Shown here one piece after another: positions 7,966 through 16,865 of a stretch of 31,212 nt of DNA (position 1 is its first letter; every line of letters begins with the position of its first letter). A model generated the notes under the pieces. That model was not told the DNA's origin, did no database searches, and saw only the letters and a list, made by a program, of their open reading frames with translations. The translations under genes and the position numbers were made by a program. The stretch spans positions 1 to 31,212 of the forward strand of contig JAGGYZ010000044.1 of assembly GCA_021162285.1 (NCBI GenBank). Reading direction: 5' to 3'. This stretch comes from Candidatus Fermentibacteraceae bacterium. Lineage in GTDB: Bacteria; Fermentibacterota; Fermentibacteria; Fermentibacterales; JCC-6.

Positions 7966-8941
7966 TCCAGATTTCCGACGGGTACTCTTCATCCTCCCCC
8001 AGGTGAGTTTCAAATGCTATCCTGTTTCCGTCAGGTGAACACGATGGAGCACCGTCTTCGCTGGTGTCGGTACTGGTTACTCTCAGTGGTTCACTTCCGT
8101 CAACAGGCAGCAGAAAGATATTCGGCATTGCCGACTCGAAAGAAGTTGAGCTGAGAATGTACTCGTCGTTGTAGTACCACGAATTGTCTGCGTCTGCTGC
8201 AGCGGGCTGCTTTATCTTCGTGATGTTCTCAAGCACCGGGTTCCCGGAACTGAAGTTAACTTCAGCCGTGTAGATCTGCCAGTTCTCACTTCCAGTATCC
8301 GCCCGTTGAAACAGTATCTTCTGCCCGTCTGAAGACCAGTCAGGCAGCCTGTCATCGCAGGCAGGATCACTGGTTAATATTGTTACCCTGCTGTTTTCGT
8401 CAATTTCCACAATTGCAATGTGATGCGGAGGCTGATCGGATGCCCCGTACTCAAAAACTATTTTGTCCGTATCCGCAGGATTAAATGCAGGCTCAATGTA
8501 GTAGCCTTCGGACTCCGGATGATCTGTTACCTGAACAACACCGGTACCGTCATCATCAGCGGTATAGATTTCGTTGGTTCCACCGGCCATGTCGGATGAC
8601 CAGCATATCCGACTGTTTATCCAGGATGACCCAGGGGAATTTATGTTTTCCACATCACCTGCAGCAGCAATCACTACAGTTTCCTCTCCTGTTCCAATAT
8701 TTATCTTTACAAGCTCCGAAGGAGGGTTGTTGTACCCTTCCTTGAAACGGGTAAACAAAACATAGTTTCCGTCAGGCGAAAAAGTAGGATTCTGTGCACT
8801 CTCACCGCCAGATGAAAAGCTCAGTCGCCACGCATCATCATTCCTCACCTCGGAAATCGGATCATCATCGGTAACACAGCTGCTGCCTGCCATTGCAAGA
8901 ACACAACAGAGAACGAGATATTTAATACAGTTACCGCTCAA
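7949..8941 (-). CDS. PD40/TolB-like beta-propeller lipoprotein
   Basis: The 330-residue protein starts at TTG (8941), 5 bases after AAGGAG, which sits in the end of the upstream reductase gene. The N-terminus is a lipoprotein-like signal (CIKYLVLCCVLAMAGSSC), with an atypical lipobox GSSC. The body carries repeated PD40/TolB-type blades: NPTFSPDGNYVLFTR, PAFNPADTDKIVFEY, DWSSDGQKILFQ and SCSPDGNRIAFET. These blades form a propeller that usually binds partner proteins in the periplasm or at the outer membrane. It is the last gene of the eight-gene unit, 2 bases after the preceding stop. A much longer frame extends upstream to 9268 but lies wholly within the reductase gene. The partner is unknown. 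Confidence 0.86.
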   Translation of the reverse strand: MSGNCIKYLVLCCVLAMAGSSCVTDDDPISEVRNDDAWRLSFSSGGESAQNPTFSPDGNYVLFTRFKEGYNNPPSELVKINIGTGEETVVIAAAGDVENINSPGSSWINSRICWSSDMAGGTNEIYTADDDGTGVVQVTDHPESEGYYIEPAFNPADTDKIVFEYGASDQPPHHIAIVEIDENSRVTILTSDPACDDRLPDWSSDGQKILFQRADTGSENWQIYTAEVNFSSGNPVLENITKIKQPAAADADNSWYYNDEYILSSTSFESAMPNIFLLPVDGSEPLRVTSTDTSEDGAPSCSPDGNRIAFETHLGEDEEYPSEIWIIEVE

Positions 8942-8943
8942 AA

Positions 8944-9690
8944 CTACTCCTTCACAATTTTGACCGATGGTCTCAGTGTCAGATCGTGCGGTATGTGAGA
9001 TGGTCCATTTATCAGGTTGATATCTTTTTTGAGGAGTGTGTAAGCGTAGGATGCCCTGGACATGGAGTAGGGTGCCGCAGCCAGCACAAGACCGCTCATG
9101 GAGGAGAAAAGACATTTTGACAGGAAACGGGCAAGACCAGCTATATCCGTATGGTTTCTGAAACAGTCCACATGGAAACTGGATGCACGGCCCGAAAAAA
9201 TGTCCTCGCTGAATGTGGTCATCTTCGCCCCCGCTTTTCCAGTGAGAACAGATGTGCGGACAACACACGCCCGTGGATTCCTGTTCAGAACAGCAACGTC
9301 ACCAAGCAGTTTTGTCCAGCCATACACAGAGCGCGGCACCGCAGGGGACTTTTCAGTGTATGGCGGGATTCCGCCTGAATACACCAGATCGGTGGAAATA
9401 TGAACCATCCTTGTGTGTGTTCCGGCACAGAAAGCCGCCAGCTTCTGCGGCCACAGCGAATTCAATCTGAATGCAGCAGAAGGATTACTCGCGCACCCGG
9501 CTCTTGAAGACATTGCAGCGCAGTTCAGAACAAAATCTGTGTCTTCCGGAACAACATCCCGGGGTTCAGCAGTTGTCAGATCATCACCCCCGCTCAATGA
9601 GCAGGGGTGAATGATCCATGAGCTTTCAAGCTGTGTTCGAACTGTTCTACCCAGACGACCTGTTGCGCCTGTTAGGAAAAGCTCTCTCAC
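8944..9690 (-). CDS. RmlD-like / extended SDR NAD(P)-dependent sugar reductase
   Basis: This 248-residue Rossmann protein has the nucleotide-binding motif LFLTGATGRLGR at residues 4-15. It also has a conserved NCAAM segment (about residue 56), ISTDLVYSG before the active site, and the catalytic YGWTK (Y-x-x-x-K). The pattern matches dTDP-4-dehydrorhamnose reductases and related nucleotide-sugar epimerases/reductases. At 248 residues it is shorter than typical RmlD (about 290), with a reduced substrate lobe, so the substrate is uncertain. The start is GTG at 9690, overlapping the hflC-like stop as GTGA. Its place next to a glycosyltransferase and a carbamoyltransferase suggests a role in surface or secreted sugar modification. 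Confidence 0.85.
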   Translation of the reverse strand: MRELFLTGATGRLGRTVRTQLESSWIIHPCSLSGGDDLTTAEPRDVVPEDTDFVLNCAAMSSRAGCASNPSAAFRLNSLWPQKLAAFCAGTHTRMVHISTDLVYSGGIPPYTEKSPAVPRSVYGWTKLLGDVAVLNRNPRACVVRTSVLTGKAGAKMTTFSEDIFSGRASSFHVDCFRNHTDIAGLARFLSKCLFSSMSGLVLAAAPYSMSRASYAYTLLKKDINLINGPSHIPHDLTLRPSVKIVKE

Positions 9691-10787
9691 CGCATGGATC
9701 CAGGTGTAGTAACAAAGTACTGGAATATTCCCGAAGTACTCAGCACAACCTCATCGTTTGCATCCATGATCTTGTCCAGTGTTTCAAGAGACTGCATGAA
9801 CCGGTAGAAATCGGGGTAGGATTCGTAAGCCGATGCGTATATAGAAGCAGCGGTACTGTCTGCCATTCCTCTGATCTGAAGAGCCCTTCGATCGGCGAGA
9901 GAACTGATACTGTCCACTCTCAGATCAGTTTCAGCAAGGATCGTCTGGGCCATTCTGTGCCCTTCAGCTCTGTATCTGGTAGAAATCCTGTTTCTCTCTG
10001 CCTGCATTCTGGTAAACACTGCCTGCTGATTGGCCATTGGAAGATCAGCCCGCTTGATCCTGACATCGAGCACATAGATACCGTACTCGGCTGTCATTAT
10101 CCTGGTTGCTTCCGTTACCCTTGTAAGAAGAGCTTCCCTGCCCTGATCTGACGGTACGCGTATCATGCGGATCACCTCTATAACCTCACCGGCATCGGTC
10201 ATTACAATATTACCTGCAGAGGTGTCCGAGTAGGCTACATTATCAACAAGCCGGACATACTCACCGATTCCCACAGGGTTGTTTGCATTACGCACTATCT
10301 GAATCAGGTCACTTCTTCCTATTTCCTGCCTGAGAACCGAGTAAATCACATCATCAAGTCTGGAACTTGCGGCATAAACAGACTGAACACTCTGCAGGAA
10401 AAGAAGTGGGTTCTCAATACGCCATCTGGCATAACAGTCTACCTGAAGGTGCTTCTTGTCGCGTGTAACAACATCTGAGGGCTCATCATCGTACTCAAGT
10501 ACCCTGTCATCAAAAACATGGACCTGCTGAAGGAAAGGAATCTTGAAGTACAGCCCTGCACCACTGCTGAGAGAAACTCCTGGAGCATTTTCCTGTATCC
10601 AGAGTTCCAGTGCCGCCATTTCCTCCGGTGATCTGTCTCCAACTATTACCCGGACAGGTTTGCCCAGCTGCAGAATAACAGCCTGCTCTGTTTCATCAAT
10701 GGTGAAAAAGGCACCAAAAAAGATCAGAAGGGCAAAGACAATCAGGATACCTGTAAAACAACCTTTGATTTTTGCTGGAGTATTCAT
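9687..10787 (-). CDS. hflC: HflC-like SPFH/band 7 membrane protein
   Basis: This is a 366-residue membrane protein with one N-terminal helix (GILIVFALLIFFGAFF, about residues 12-28). An SPFH domain follows (FTIDETEQAVILQLGKPVR, GLYFKIPFLQQVHVFDDRV). A long helical C-terminal part carries the HflC pattern VRIKRADLPMANQQAVFTRM then AERNRISTRYRAEG. HflC with HflK forms a large cage around FtsH in the inner membrane of known bacteria and restrains its proteolysis. An insert of about 25 residues (MAALELWIQENAPG) sits between the first strand and the KIP motif. ATG at 10787 overlaps the hflK stop as TAATG. FtsH is not in the window. Confidence 0.9.
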   Translation of the reverse strand: MNTPAKIKGCFTGILIVFALLIFFGAFFTIDETEQAVILQLGKPVRVIVGDRSPEEMAALELWIQENAPGVSLSSGAGLYFKIPFLQQVHVFDDRVLEYDDEPSDVVTRDKKHLQVDCYARWRIENPLLFLQSVQSVYAASSRLDDVIYSVLRQEIGRSDLIQIVRNANNPVGIGEYVRLVDNVAYSDTSAGNIVMTDAGEVIEVIRMIRVPSDQGREALLTRVTEATRIMTAEYGIYVLDVRIKRADLPMANQQAVFTRMQAERNRISTRYRAEGHRMAQTILAETDLRVDSISSLADRRALQIRGMADSTAASIYASAYESYPDFYRFMQSLETLDKIMDANDEVVLSTSGIFQYFVTTPGSMR

Positions 10788-11746
10788 TACATGCTCCCGT
10801 CAAGGTTGTAATGGGTAAGTGCACCTGCATCTGAATCAACAATAGTGATCTGCAGGTCGCTGAGAACGCTCTCCAGCATTTCGAGATGCAGCCTGGCAGA
10901 AGTTACCTGCGGGCTTTTACCATATTCGTACGCCACAGCTGTAAATCTTTCAGCAGCACCCATAGCTCTGTTAATTCTCACAGTAGCATAACCCATTGCT
11001 TCATTAACAACAGTAACCGAATCTGCCCGGGCTTCAGGAATTACCTGGTTTCTGTAGCCTTCCGCTTCGTTGATGTACGACTGCATATCTTCCCGCGCGG
11101 TGGCAACATCCTTGAAGGCATCGGAAACCTGCGCCGGCGGCTGAACATCTTTGAGTTGAACAGCAACAATGTCCAGACCCATTGCGTAGCTGTCGGTCAC
11201 AGACTGAACCTGTTCCATAATACGGTTCTGCACATCCAGCTTGCCTGTTGTAAGAACTGCATCAATTGCGTTGTCTCCTATTACCTGCCTCATACAGGCC
11301 TCTGAGATGTCGATCAGGGTTCCTTCTGGCTCTCTCACATTAAACAGAAATGCACCAACATCACTTATTCTGTACTGAACAATAACCGAGCAGTTGATGA
11401 TGTTCTCATCACCGGTAAGCATCTGAGCTTCCCGAAGCATATCGGGATCACTGAAGCCCACATACTCTGTGTTTCTTCCTGAACCGTACGAACGGAACCC
11501 TATCTCAATTCTCTGAACAACATTTACAGGAGCCTTGACAACCGTCTGAATCGGCCATGGTATCTTGAAATGAAATCCCGGCTCAGCTACAGAGGTCTGT
11601 CTTCCGAAAGTAAGAATAACTCCCTGTTCTTCAGGACCTACAATGTAAAACGGCCCTCCGTTTATCAGCCATACAAGTATGACCACGGAAAGCACTGCCA
11701 GGAGAATCTGCTTGGGACCGAACGATTGGACATTCACGACCCTCAT
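10787..11746 (-). CDS. hflK: HflK-like SPFH/band 7 membrane protein
   Basis: The 319-residue protein has an N-terminal membrane helix (ILLAVLSVVILVWLI, about residues 14-28). The SPFH domain carries FYIVGPEEQGVILTFGR and PGFHFKIPWPIQTV, which is typical HflK. The helical segment AFKDVATAREDMQSYINEAE matches the HflK coiled coil. I chose ATG at 11746, which has a strong GGGAGGGGAG ribosome-binding site. A longer frame begins inside the preceding regulator gene and adds 23 unrelated residues. It lacks the Gly-rich N-terminal tail found in many HflK proteins. HflK and HflC are translationally coupled here and probably form one complex. Confidence 0.9.
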   Translation of the reverse strand: MRVVNVQSFGPKQILLAVLSVVILVWLINGGPFYIVGPEEQGVILTFGRQTSVAEPGFHFKIPWPIQTVVKAPVNVVQRIEIGFRSYGSGRNTEYVGFSDPDMLREAQMLTGDENIINCSVIVQYRISDVGAFLFNVREPEGTLIDISEACMRQVIGDNAIDAVLTTGKLDVQNRIMEQVQSVTDSYAMGLDIVAVQLKDVQPPAQVSDAFKDVATAREDMQSYINEAEGYRNQVIPEARADSVTVVNEAMGYATVRINRAMGAAERFTAVAYEYGKSPQVTSARLHLEMLESVLSDLQITIVDSDAGALTHYNLDGSM

Positions 11747-11768
11747 ACTCCCCTCCCTTCGATTTAAG

Positions 11769-13133
11769 TTAACTGCTGGATGATTCCAGTTTTCTCTGAA
11801 GCGTTCTTCTTCCAATACCCAGAAGAGAGGCGGTTTTTGTTCTGTTCCCGCCTGTCAAATCAAGTGTTTTCTTTATAACCCGGGCTTCAACCACTGAAAG
11901 AGCAAGAGGAAGACAGAGCTCAAGAGTACTGCAGGTTTCCTCCTGTACCCTTTCAAATTCAGTGGGGAGATAGTCCAGTGTGATACTGTCTTCGGTGGTG
12001 ACCAGAAGACTCTCCATCATATTTTTCAGCTGGCGGACATTACCCGGCCACCTGTAGGTTTTCAGCCTTTCAATAACTTCAGGTTCGACCTCCGGCATGG
12101 AAAGCCCGAACTTTTCTGCAGCCTGCCTGAGCAGGGACATCGCAAGAAGAGGGATATCACTCTTTCTGGACCTCAGAGGAGGAATATCAAGCTCTATTAC
12201 TTTAATACGGTAGTACAGATCTTCCCTGAAGGTACCCCGTTCTACCATCTTAGCCAGATCCCGGTTTGTTGCAGCAATCAATCGAACATCAACCGGGACT
12301 TCCATATTTCCGCCAAGCCTTGTTATCTTTTCCTCTTCCAGCACCCTGAGAAGTTTTGCCTGAATGGAAAGAGGCATATCGCCTATCTCATCCAGAAGCA
12401 GAGTACCACCGTCGGCTGCTTCAAATTTCCCCTCTCGCCTGGCATCCGCACCTGTAAAGGCTCCTCTTTCGTTTCCGAACAGTTCGCTTTCGAGAAGAGA
12501 CTCGGGAATCGCTGCACAGTTAATAGCAATGTAGTTACCTCTTCTGCGGCTCATTATATGGATTTCCCGGGCAAGCACATCCTTCCCGGTACCGCTTTCG
12601 CCTGAAAGAAGAACTGTAACCTTTATCGGGGCAACCCTTGATGCTTTTTTCATAAGATCAGACATGGTTCTGCTTCGATAAAGCATTTGGCTGCTGTGTT
12701 CCGATGTATCAGAACCATCTTTTGTCTGGCCGGTTTTTTTCCCGCGTATTGTTGATGACCGGGTAAATGCACTCTGAAGAGCGTTCTTAAGCGCAGCTGA
12801 ATCAGAGGGATCAAGAAGAATATCTACAACTCCTGCTCTCATCCAGGTTATTGCCTCACAAGCAGTGATATTCTTTCCGTAGATAACAACGCTGGAATTC
12901 ACATTGGCTCTGGAAAGTGATTCAAGGAATGTATCCATGTACAGATCCGTAAGCTCGGAGCTGGCAACAATAACATTTACCGACCGCGACTTTACCCTTC
13001 TAAGCGCAGACCGGGCACTGTTCTCGATTGTGCAGTTGTATCCTATGGAGGAAACAGCAGCGCGCATGCCGGATGCCCTGGAATTGTCCGCATCCACAAA
13101 CAGAACCGTTCCCCGTCCAAGAATTGTTGCCAT
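11769..13133 (-). CDS. Sigma-54 enhancer-binding protein with a degenerate receiver domain
   Basis: The 454-residue protein has three parts. Residues 8-118 have the receiver fold (VLFVDADN at strand 1) but lack the key residues. The phospho-acceptor Asp after strand 3 is Ala/Ser (VIVASSELTD), the strand-4 Thr/Ser is Tyr (VVIYGK), and the strand-5 Lys is Asp (DILLDPSD). Residues 150-385 are a complete AAA+ domain: Walker A GESGTGKD, sigma-54 contact loop GAFTGA, Walker B LLLDEIGDM. Residues 405-450 are a Fis-type helix-turn-helix (NRTKTASLLGIGRRTLQRKL). The protein should drive RpoN-dependent promoters without phosphorylation control. The ATG abuts the upstream stop (TGAATG). Its targets are unknown. 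Confidence 0.93.
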   Translation of the reverse strand: MATILGRGTVLFVDADNSRASGMRAAVSSIGYNCTIENSARSALRRVKSRSVNVIVASSELTDLYMDTFLESLSRANVNSSVVIYGKNITACEAITWMRAGVVDILLDPSDSAALKNALQSAFTRSSTIRGKKTGQTKDGSDTSEHSSQMLYRSRTMSDLMKKASRVAPIKVTVLLSGESGTGKDVLAREIHIMSRRRGNYIAINCAAIPESLLESELFGNERGAFTGADARREGKFEAADGGTLLLDEIGDMPLSIQAKLLRVLEEEKITRLGGNMEVPVDVRLIAATNRDLAKMVERGTFREDLYYRIKVIELDIPPLRSRKSDIPLLAMSLLRQAAEKFGLSMPEVEPEVIERLKTYRWPGNVRQLKNMMESLLVTTEDSITLDYLPTEFERVQEETCSTLELCLPLALSVVEARVIKKTLDLTGGNRTKTASLLGIGRRTLQRKLESSSS

Positions 13134-14849
13134 TCAGCTCTTTTCTTTCGTTACCGGTTTTTTCACAAAGAGATACGGCGGCATTGCAAGTGCATCTATT
13201 CCTGTTCCGTAGTAGCATCGCACAGCATCTACAGGTGTGTTTACAATCGGTTCTCCCCTGATGTTAAACGAAGTATTCAGCACAACGGATACACCTGTAA
13301 TTTTACTGAACTCTTTGATAACATCGTAGTAAAATGGGTTCTCCTCCCGGGTAACTGTCTGAACTCTAGCAGTGTTATCCACGTGAGTTACCGCAGGAAT
13401 TACATCAGCCATACCTTCAACTACATCGTAGGTTTTTATCATGTGGGAAGACTTCACACAACCCGAAAAATACTTTCCGGACTCCTCTTGAATACATGCT
13501 GGAGCAAATGGCCTGAAGCCCTCACGGTGTTTCACCACACCGTTGACTATATCTTTCATTTCAGCTCTTCTCGGATCTGCGAGAATAGATCTGTTGCCAA
13601 GGGCACGGGGGCCAAATTCCGTTCTTCCCTGATAAACGGCAACAACCATTCCACCAGCTATCATCTCTGCGACTTCAGAAGAAAGGTTTCCCGGTTTCTC
13701 CGGAGATAGTTTAGCCATCTGTATGTCCCGTGTAATTTCTTCCAGAGAGAATCCGCTGCCAATGTACATGGTGTCCAGTTTTCCAAGCGGTATATCCGGT
13801 GAAACAGCCCGGTGCAGTGCCACAGCGGCACCGACTGAAGTTCCGGCATCGTTTGGCGCCGGGAAAGGGTAGATTTCCCGGAATCCGCCTTCACGCTCAA
13901 ACAGACCGTTCATTACACAGTTAAGAGCCACTCCTCCGGATATCATCAGAAGGTCGTGGTCTGTCTGCTTTCTGAGATACCTGACAACTGCCAGCCCAGC
14001 CTCCTCCAGGGCTCTCTGGGCACTGGCAGCAATGTTCTGATGCCTCTGCTCCGGCTCGGCTGTTCCAGGCTCCCTCGGCTCTCCCAGAACTGACAGAACG
14101 TCAGGGCTGAATACCGCATGATGTACTCCCATGGAAACATCAAGCAGTTTTGAATTAACTCTGAACCTGCCCCCCTCAGCACTGATGATCTTTCTGAACA
14201 GATCGATGTAAACGGGTTCTCCATAGCTGGAAAGCCCCATAACCTTGTACTCATCATTGTCTGGAGTGAAACCAAGGTACCGGGTAACTGCAGAGTAAAA
14301 CAGCCCGGGAGAACTGGGCAGATTTGTTCTGGTATATTCGGTGAGATTTCCGTCTGTGATCTCTCCCACAAGACTGGAATGCATTTCTCCTGCACCGTCC
14401 ATGGTAAGTACAGCACCGTTCCGGCACCCTGCTCCGAACCAGGCCGACCATGCATGGGCTCTGTGATGATCTATAAAATGAAATTCCGGTGAAAACGAAT
14501 CTCCCAGATGGTCTTTCATTATTGAAGAAATTGAAGCCATCTTCATGGCACCACCAAGCTGTCCCAGAAAAAACTTGACACAACCCTTTCTGTTCAGGTA
14601 ACCGGGAAAAGCTCTGAATGTCTCTTTTCTTATTTTGGATGGTTGCATGTAGTAGGCGACATGGTCTATGTCCGACGGTTTAAGAGCAGCTTGATCAAGC
14701 AGAAAGTTAATAGCATTTTTCGGATAACCGGCGTCATGCTTCAACCTTGAAAATCTTTCCTCTTCGCTTGCTCCAACAAGCACACCATCAACAAGAAGAG
14801 CAGCGGCAGCGTCGTGTTTAAAACAGTTCACGCCAAGAATAGCAGTCAT
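13134..14849 (-). CDS. NodU/CmcH-family O-carbamoyltransferase
   Basis: This is a 571-residue enzyme of the NodU/CmcH/TobZ family, which uses carbamoyl phosphate and ATP to carbamoylate hydroxyl groups on sugars, antibiotics or Nod factors. The N-terminal Kae1-like part starts ILGVNCFKHDAAAALLVDG and contains HHRAHAWSAW and LTMDGAGE, the metal and nucleotide site residues. The C-terminal YrdC-like part carries FGPRALGNRSILADPR and the late motif VVLNTSFNIRGEPIV. Start: ATG at 14849 overlaps the upstream stop as TGATG; a TTG one codon earlier is possible. It sits between a GT2 glycosyltransferase and a sigma-54 regulator, so its acceptor is probably a sugar made or attached by the neighbours. 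Confidence 0.93.
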   Translation of the reverse strand: MTAILGVNCFKHDAAAALLVDGVLVGASEEERFSRLKHDAGYPKNAINFLLDQAALKPSDIDHVAYYMQPSKIRKETFRAFPGYLNRKGCVKFFLGQLGGAMKMASISSIMKDHLGDSFSPEFHFIDHHRAHAWSAWFGAGCRNGAVLTMDGAGEMHSSLVGEITDGNLTEYTRTNLPSSPGLFYSAVTRYLGFTPDNDEYKVMGLSSYGEPVYIDLFRKIISAEGGRFRVNSKLLDVSMGVHHAVFSPDVLSVLGEPREPGTAEPEQRHQNIAASAQRALEEAGLAVVRYLRKQTDHDLLMISGGVALNCVMNGLFEREGGFREIYPFPAPNDAGTSVGAAVALHRAVSPDIPLGKLDTMYIGSGFSLEEITRDIQMAKLSPEKPGNLSSEVAEMIAGGMVVAVYQGRTEFGPRALGNRSILADPRRAEMKDIVNGVVKHREGFRPFAPACIQEESGKYFSGCVKSSHMIKTYDVVEGMADVIPAVTHVDNTARVQTVTREENPFYYDVIKEFSKITGVSVVLNTSFNIRGEPIVNTPVDAVRCYYGTGIDALAMPPYLFVKKPVTKEKS

Positions 14850-15754
14850 CAATTATCCCGTCTGTTGCGCCGGAAAAGCTCACGGAAAGCCTTTCGGCAG
14901 TACGACGCCGTATACCTGATATCCTTTCGGGGCAAAGCCGGACGAACAATTCCAGCTGCAAGCCGATACCCCTGCAACAACCCCATAAACAACCTGAACA
15001 ACGTCGAAGAGCCTGTATATCCGTGCTTCCGGAGAAATTTAAGCTTTGCCTGAATATACTTCAGGTAGGTTTCTCTACCAAATTTCTTTCTTGCTGATGC
15101 TCCTTCTACATGAATAACCTCCGCAGATGGGACGAACACAGACCTGTAACCCTGCAGAAACAACCTGTACTGAAGCTCTGTTTCTTCATGGTAAAAGAAA
15201 AACTCTTCATCGAAACCGCCGGCAGCCAGAAAAACATCCCTTCTGAAAACCATAACAGCCCCTACAAGCCAGTCAATCTTCTGCTCGTCCGTATGGGGGT
15301 TTTTCACCGCTGGTTTCCTGCCGGGCAGAGGAAAGTGTTCTGCAAAAAGGTTTCCGGGAAAAGGGAAATCTCTGAGAGAAGGCTGCAGGGTTCCATCCGG
15401 CCAGAGGAGTTTCGGGCCAATAATTCCGGCAGTCGGATGTTTTTCTACAGCTTCCAGCAGAATCTGAAGACTTCCCGGAAGAAAAACCGTGTCTGAATTA
15501 GCGAGAACGATAACTTCGGCCTCAACGCTCTGTATGGCTCTGTTGGCCCCTGCTGCAAAACCAAGGTTGTCAGGTGATTTGATAAGAGAAAACCAGCCTG
15601 TGTCCCCCCACCTGCTGGAAACAACTTCCTCCGACCCGTCGGTGGAACCATTGTCAAATACTATCAGCCTGCCATGCAGTTTCACCACAGAATCCACCAC
15701 AGACTCTATCATGGCGGGAAGAACTTCCAGGCCGTTCCAGTTAAGGGTTATCAC
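14849..15754 (-). CDS. GT2-family glycosyltransferase (GT-A fold)
   Basis: The protein is at least 301 residues. Motifs: ITLNWNG at strand 1, FDNGSTDGS for the nucleotide site, LGFAAGANRA, and NSD (LANSDTVFLPG) as the DxD equivalent. WLVGAVMVFRRDVF and GGFDEEFFFYHEETELQYRL supply the acceptor-side ED pair. These fit rhamnosyl/galactofuranosyl-type inverting transferases. The C-terminal 70 residues are basic and helical, suggesting membrane association. The first ATG/GTG/TTG is GTG at 15754, but it cuts strand 1 short and has no nearby ribosome-binding site. A CTG at 15769, 4 bases after GGGAGAG and just past the upstream stop, would add LNSFA and restore the strand. Confidence 0.91.
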   Translation of the reverse strand: MITLNWNGLEVLPAMIESVVDSVVKLHGRLIVFDNGSTDGSEEVVSSRWGDTGWFSLIKSPDNLGFAAGANRAIQSVEAEVIVLANSDTVFLPGSLQILLEAVEKHPTAGIIGPKLLWPDGTLQPSLRDFPFPGNLFAEHFPLPGRKPAVKNPHTDEQKIDWLVGAVMVFRRDVFLAAGGFDEEFFFYHEETELQYRLFLQGYRSVFVPSAEVIHVEGASARKKFGRETYLKYIQAKLKFLRKHGYTGSSTLFRLFMGLLQGYRLAAGIVRPALPRKDIRYTASYCRKAFRELFRRNRRDN

Positions 15755-15770
15755 AGCGAAACTGTTCAGT

Positions 15771-16853
15771 TTACTCTCCCATCATTTCACGGCAGAGATT
15801 CACCCTCTGCTGAAAATGAACCATATCTTCACCATCGAGGGTTCTGCGATGGCTGCTGAAGTAGAGGTATGGATCAATTGCGTAGCCATCCGGTCCGTTG
15901 ATCTGGTAGTGGAGATGCGGAGCAGTTGAGATACCGGAATTACCGATGGTTCCAATCTGTTCTCCAGGGTCTATAACCGCACCGGGAACAACTGTCGAGG
16001 CAATAGAGTTCAAATGAAGAAAAATCTCGGAATACCCGCCGAAACCTATCTCTATACAGTTTCCATTGTATGATGTGTTCCAGTTTGTCCGAACAACGCT
16101 GCCGCCGGTAACAGAGTAAACCGGTGTCCCCTCTGGAGCTTTGTAGTCAACACCCTGATGTATGTGATTGCCCCTGGGCTCTCCGAAAACACTGGTGATC
16201 TCTTCAAAAGTTCCTACCGGCATTCTGTCAAGAAGTCTAACCAGTTCAGAACCGTCCGGTTTCCAGACAGACGGCCAGTTGTCACCGGTTTTTGTAAACA
16301 CATAGCCGGAAAAGTTGTGGTTTGCTGATCCGCTGACTGGAATGTACTCGAAGGCTATAACCATGTTCTCTCTTGGACGCTCCTCGGTGGTGTAAAGAAT
16401 CCTCATTGAGTCGCCGGCAGTGAACCCCTGCCAGGGATTCATTTCCCACACAAGATTTCGTACGCAGTGAGCACCGAGAATATCAGATTCCACATCGGAA
16501 ATGCCCTCAAGACTCTGATACAGAGATCCCTGTATTTCCACTGCTGCAAATCTCCAGTACCCGGTGAAAGTGGTATCCGAAGCCAGAAGTGAATCGGAAA
16601 TTATCTCAAGCGAATCCGTTTCAGAATACAGGCTGTCTTCCGCAGAAACAACCAGGGAATCCGTTTCCGAAAGAACATTCAGTGTGTCTGAAACGCTTTC
16701 TACAACCACAGTATCAACTGCCGCCACGGCAACTGTGGTGTCAGCCGGTGCTCTGTAGTCATCACCGATAATAAAGTAGCTGTCATCGGGAGCAGGCTCC
16801 CTCGAACACCCGACCACAAGGAGACCCGCGACAACATATTGCCAGTACTTCAT
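15771..16853 (-). CDS. M23 (LytM/lysostaphin-type) metallopeptidase lipoprotein
   Basis: The protein is 360 residues. The N-terminus MKYWQYVVAGLLVVGC is a clear lipoprotein signal with lipobox VVGC. An acidic Ser/Asp/Thr-rich tether covers residues 20-95 (several ETDSL/SDSL repeats), followed by an unassigned domain (about 96-215). The C-terminal peptidase domain (about 225-340) has all expected zinc and catalytic residues: HIHQGVDY (His, Asp), FLHLN (His) and PHLHYQI (HxH). It is probably an active endopeptidase or amidase acting on peptidoglycan cross-links from the periplasmic face. ATG at 16853 follows a GGGGGG ribosome-binding site. It is the first gene of the eight-gene unit. Confidence 0.93.
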   Translation of the reverse strand: MKYWQYVVAGLLVVGCSREPAPDDSYFIIGDDYRAPADTTVAVAAVDTVVVESVSDTLNVLSETDSLVVSAEDSLYSETDSLEIISDSLLASDTTFTGYWRFAAVEIQGSLYQSLEGISDVESDILGAHCVRNLVWEMNPWQGFTAGDSMRILYTTEERPRENMVIAFEYIPVSGSANHNFSGYVFTKTGDNWPSVWKPDGSELVRLLDRMPVGTFEEITSVFGEPRGNHIHQGVDYKAPEGTPVYSVTGGSVVRTNWNTSYNGNCIEIGFGGYSEIFLHLNSIASTVVPGAVIDPGEQIGTIGNSGISTAPHLHYQINGPDGYAIDPYLYFSSHRRTLDGEDMVHFQQRVNLCREMMGE

Positions 16854-16865
16854 TTGCCCCCCGTC

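Noticed and set aside
8942..9268. A 109-codon N-terminal extension of the PD40 lipoprotein
   Set aside because: It lies entirely in the reductase gene in another frame, and a lipoprotein signal with a good ribosome-binding site begins at 8941.
11747..11815. A 23-codon extension of HflK
   Set aside because: It overlaps the end of the upstream regulator gene; ATG at 11746 has the strong ribosome-binding site.
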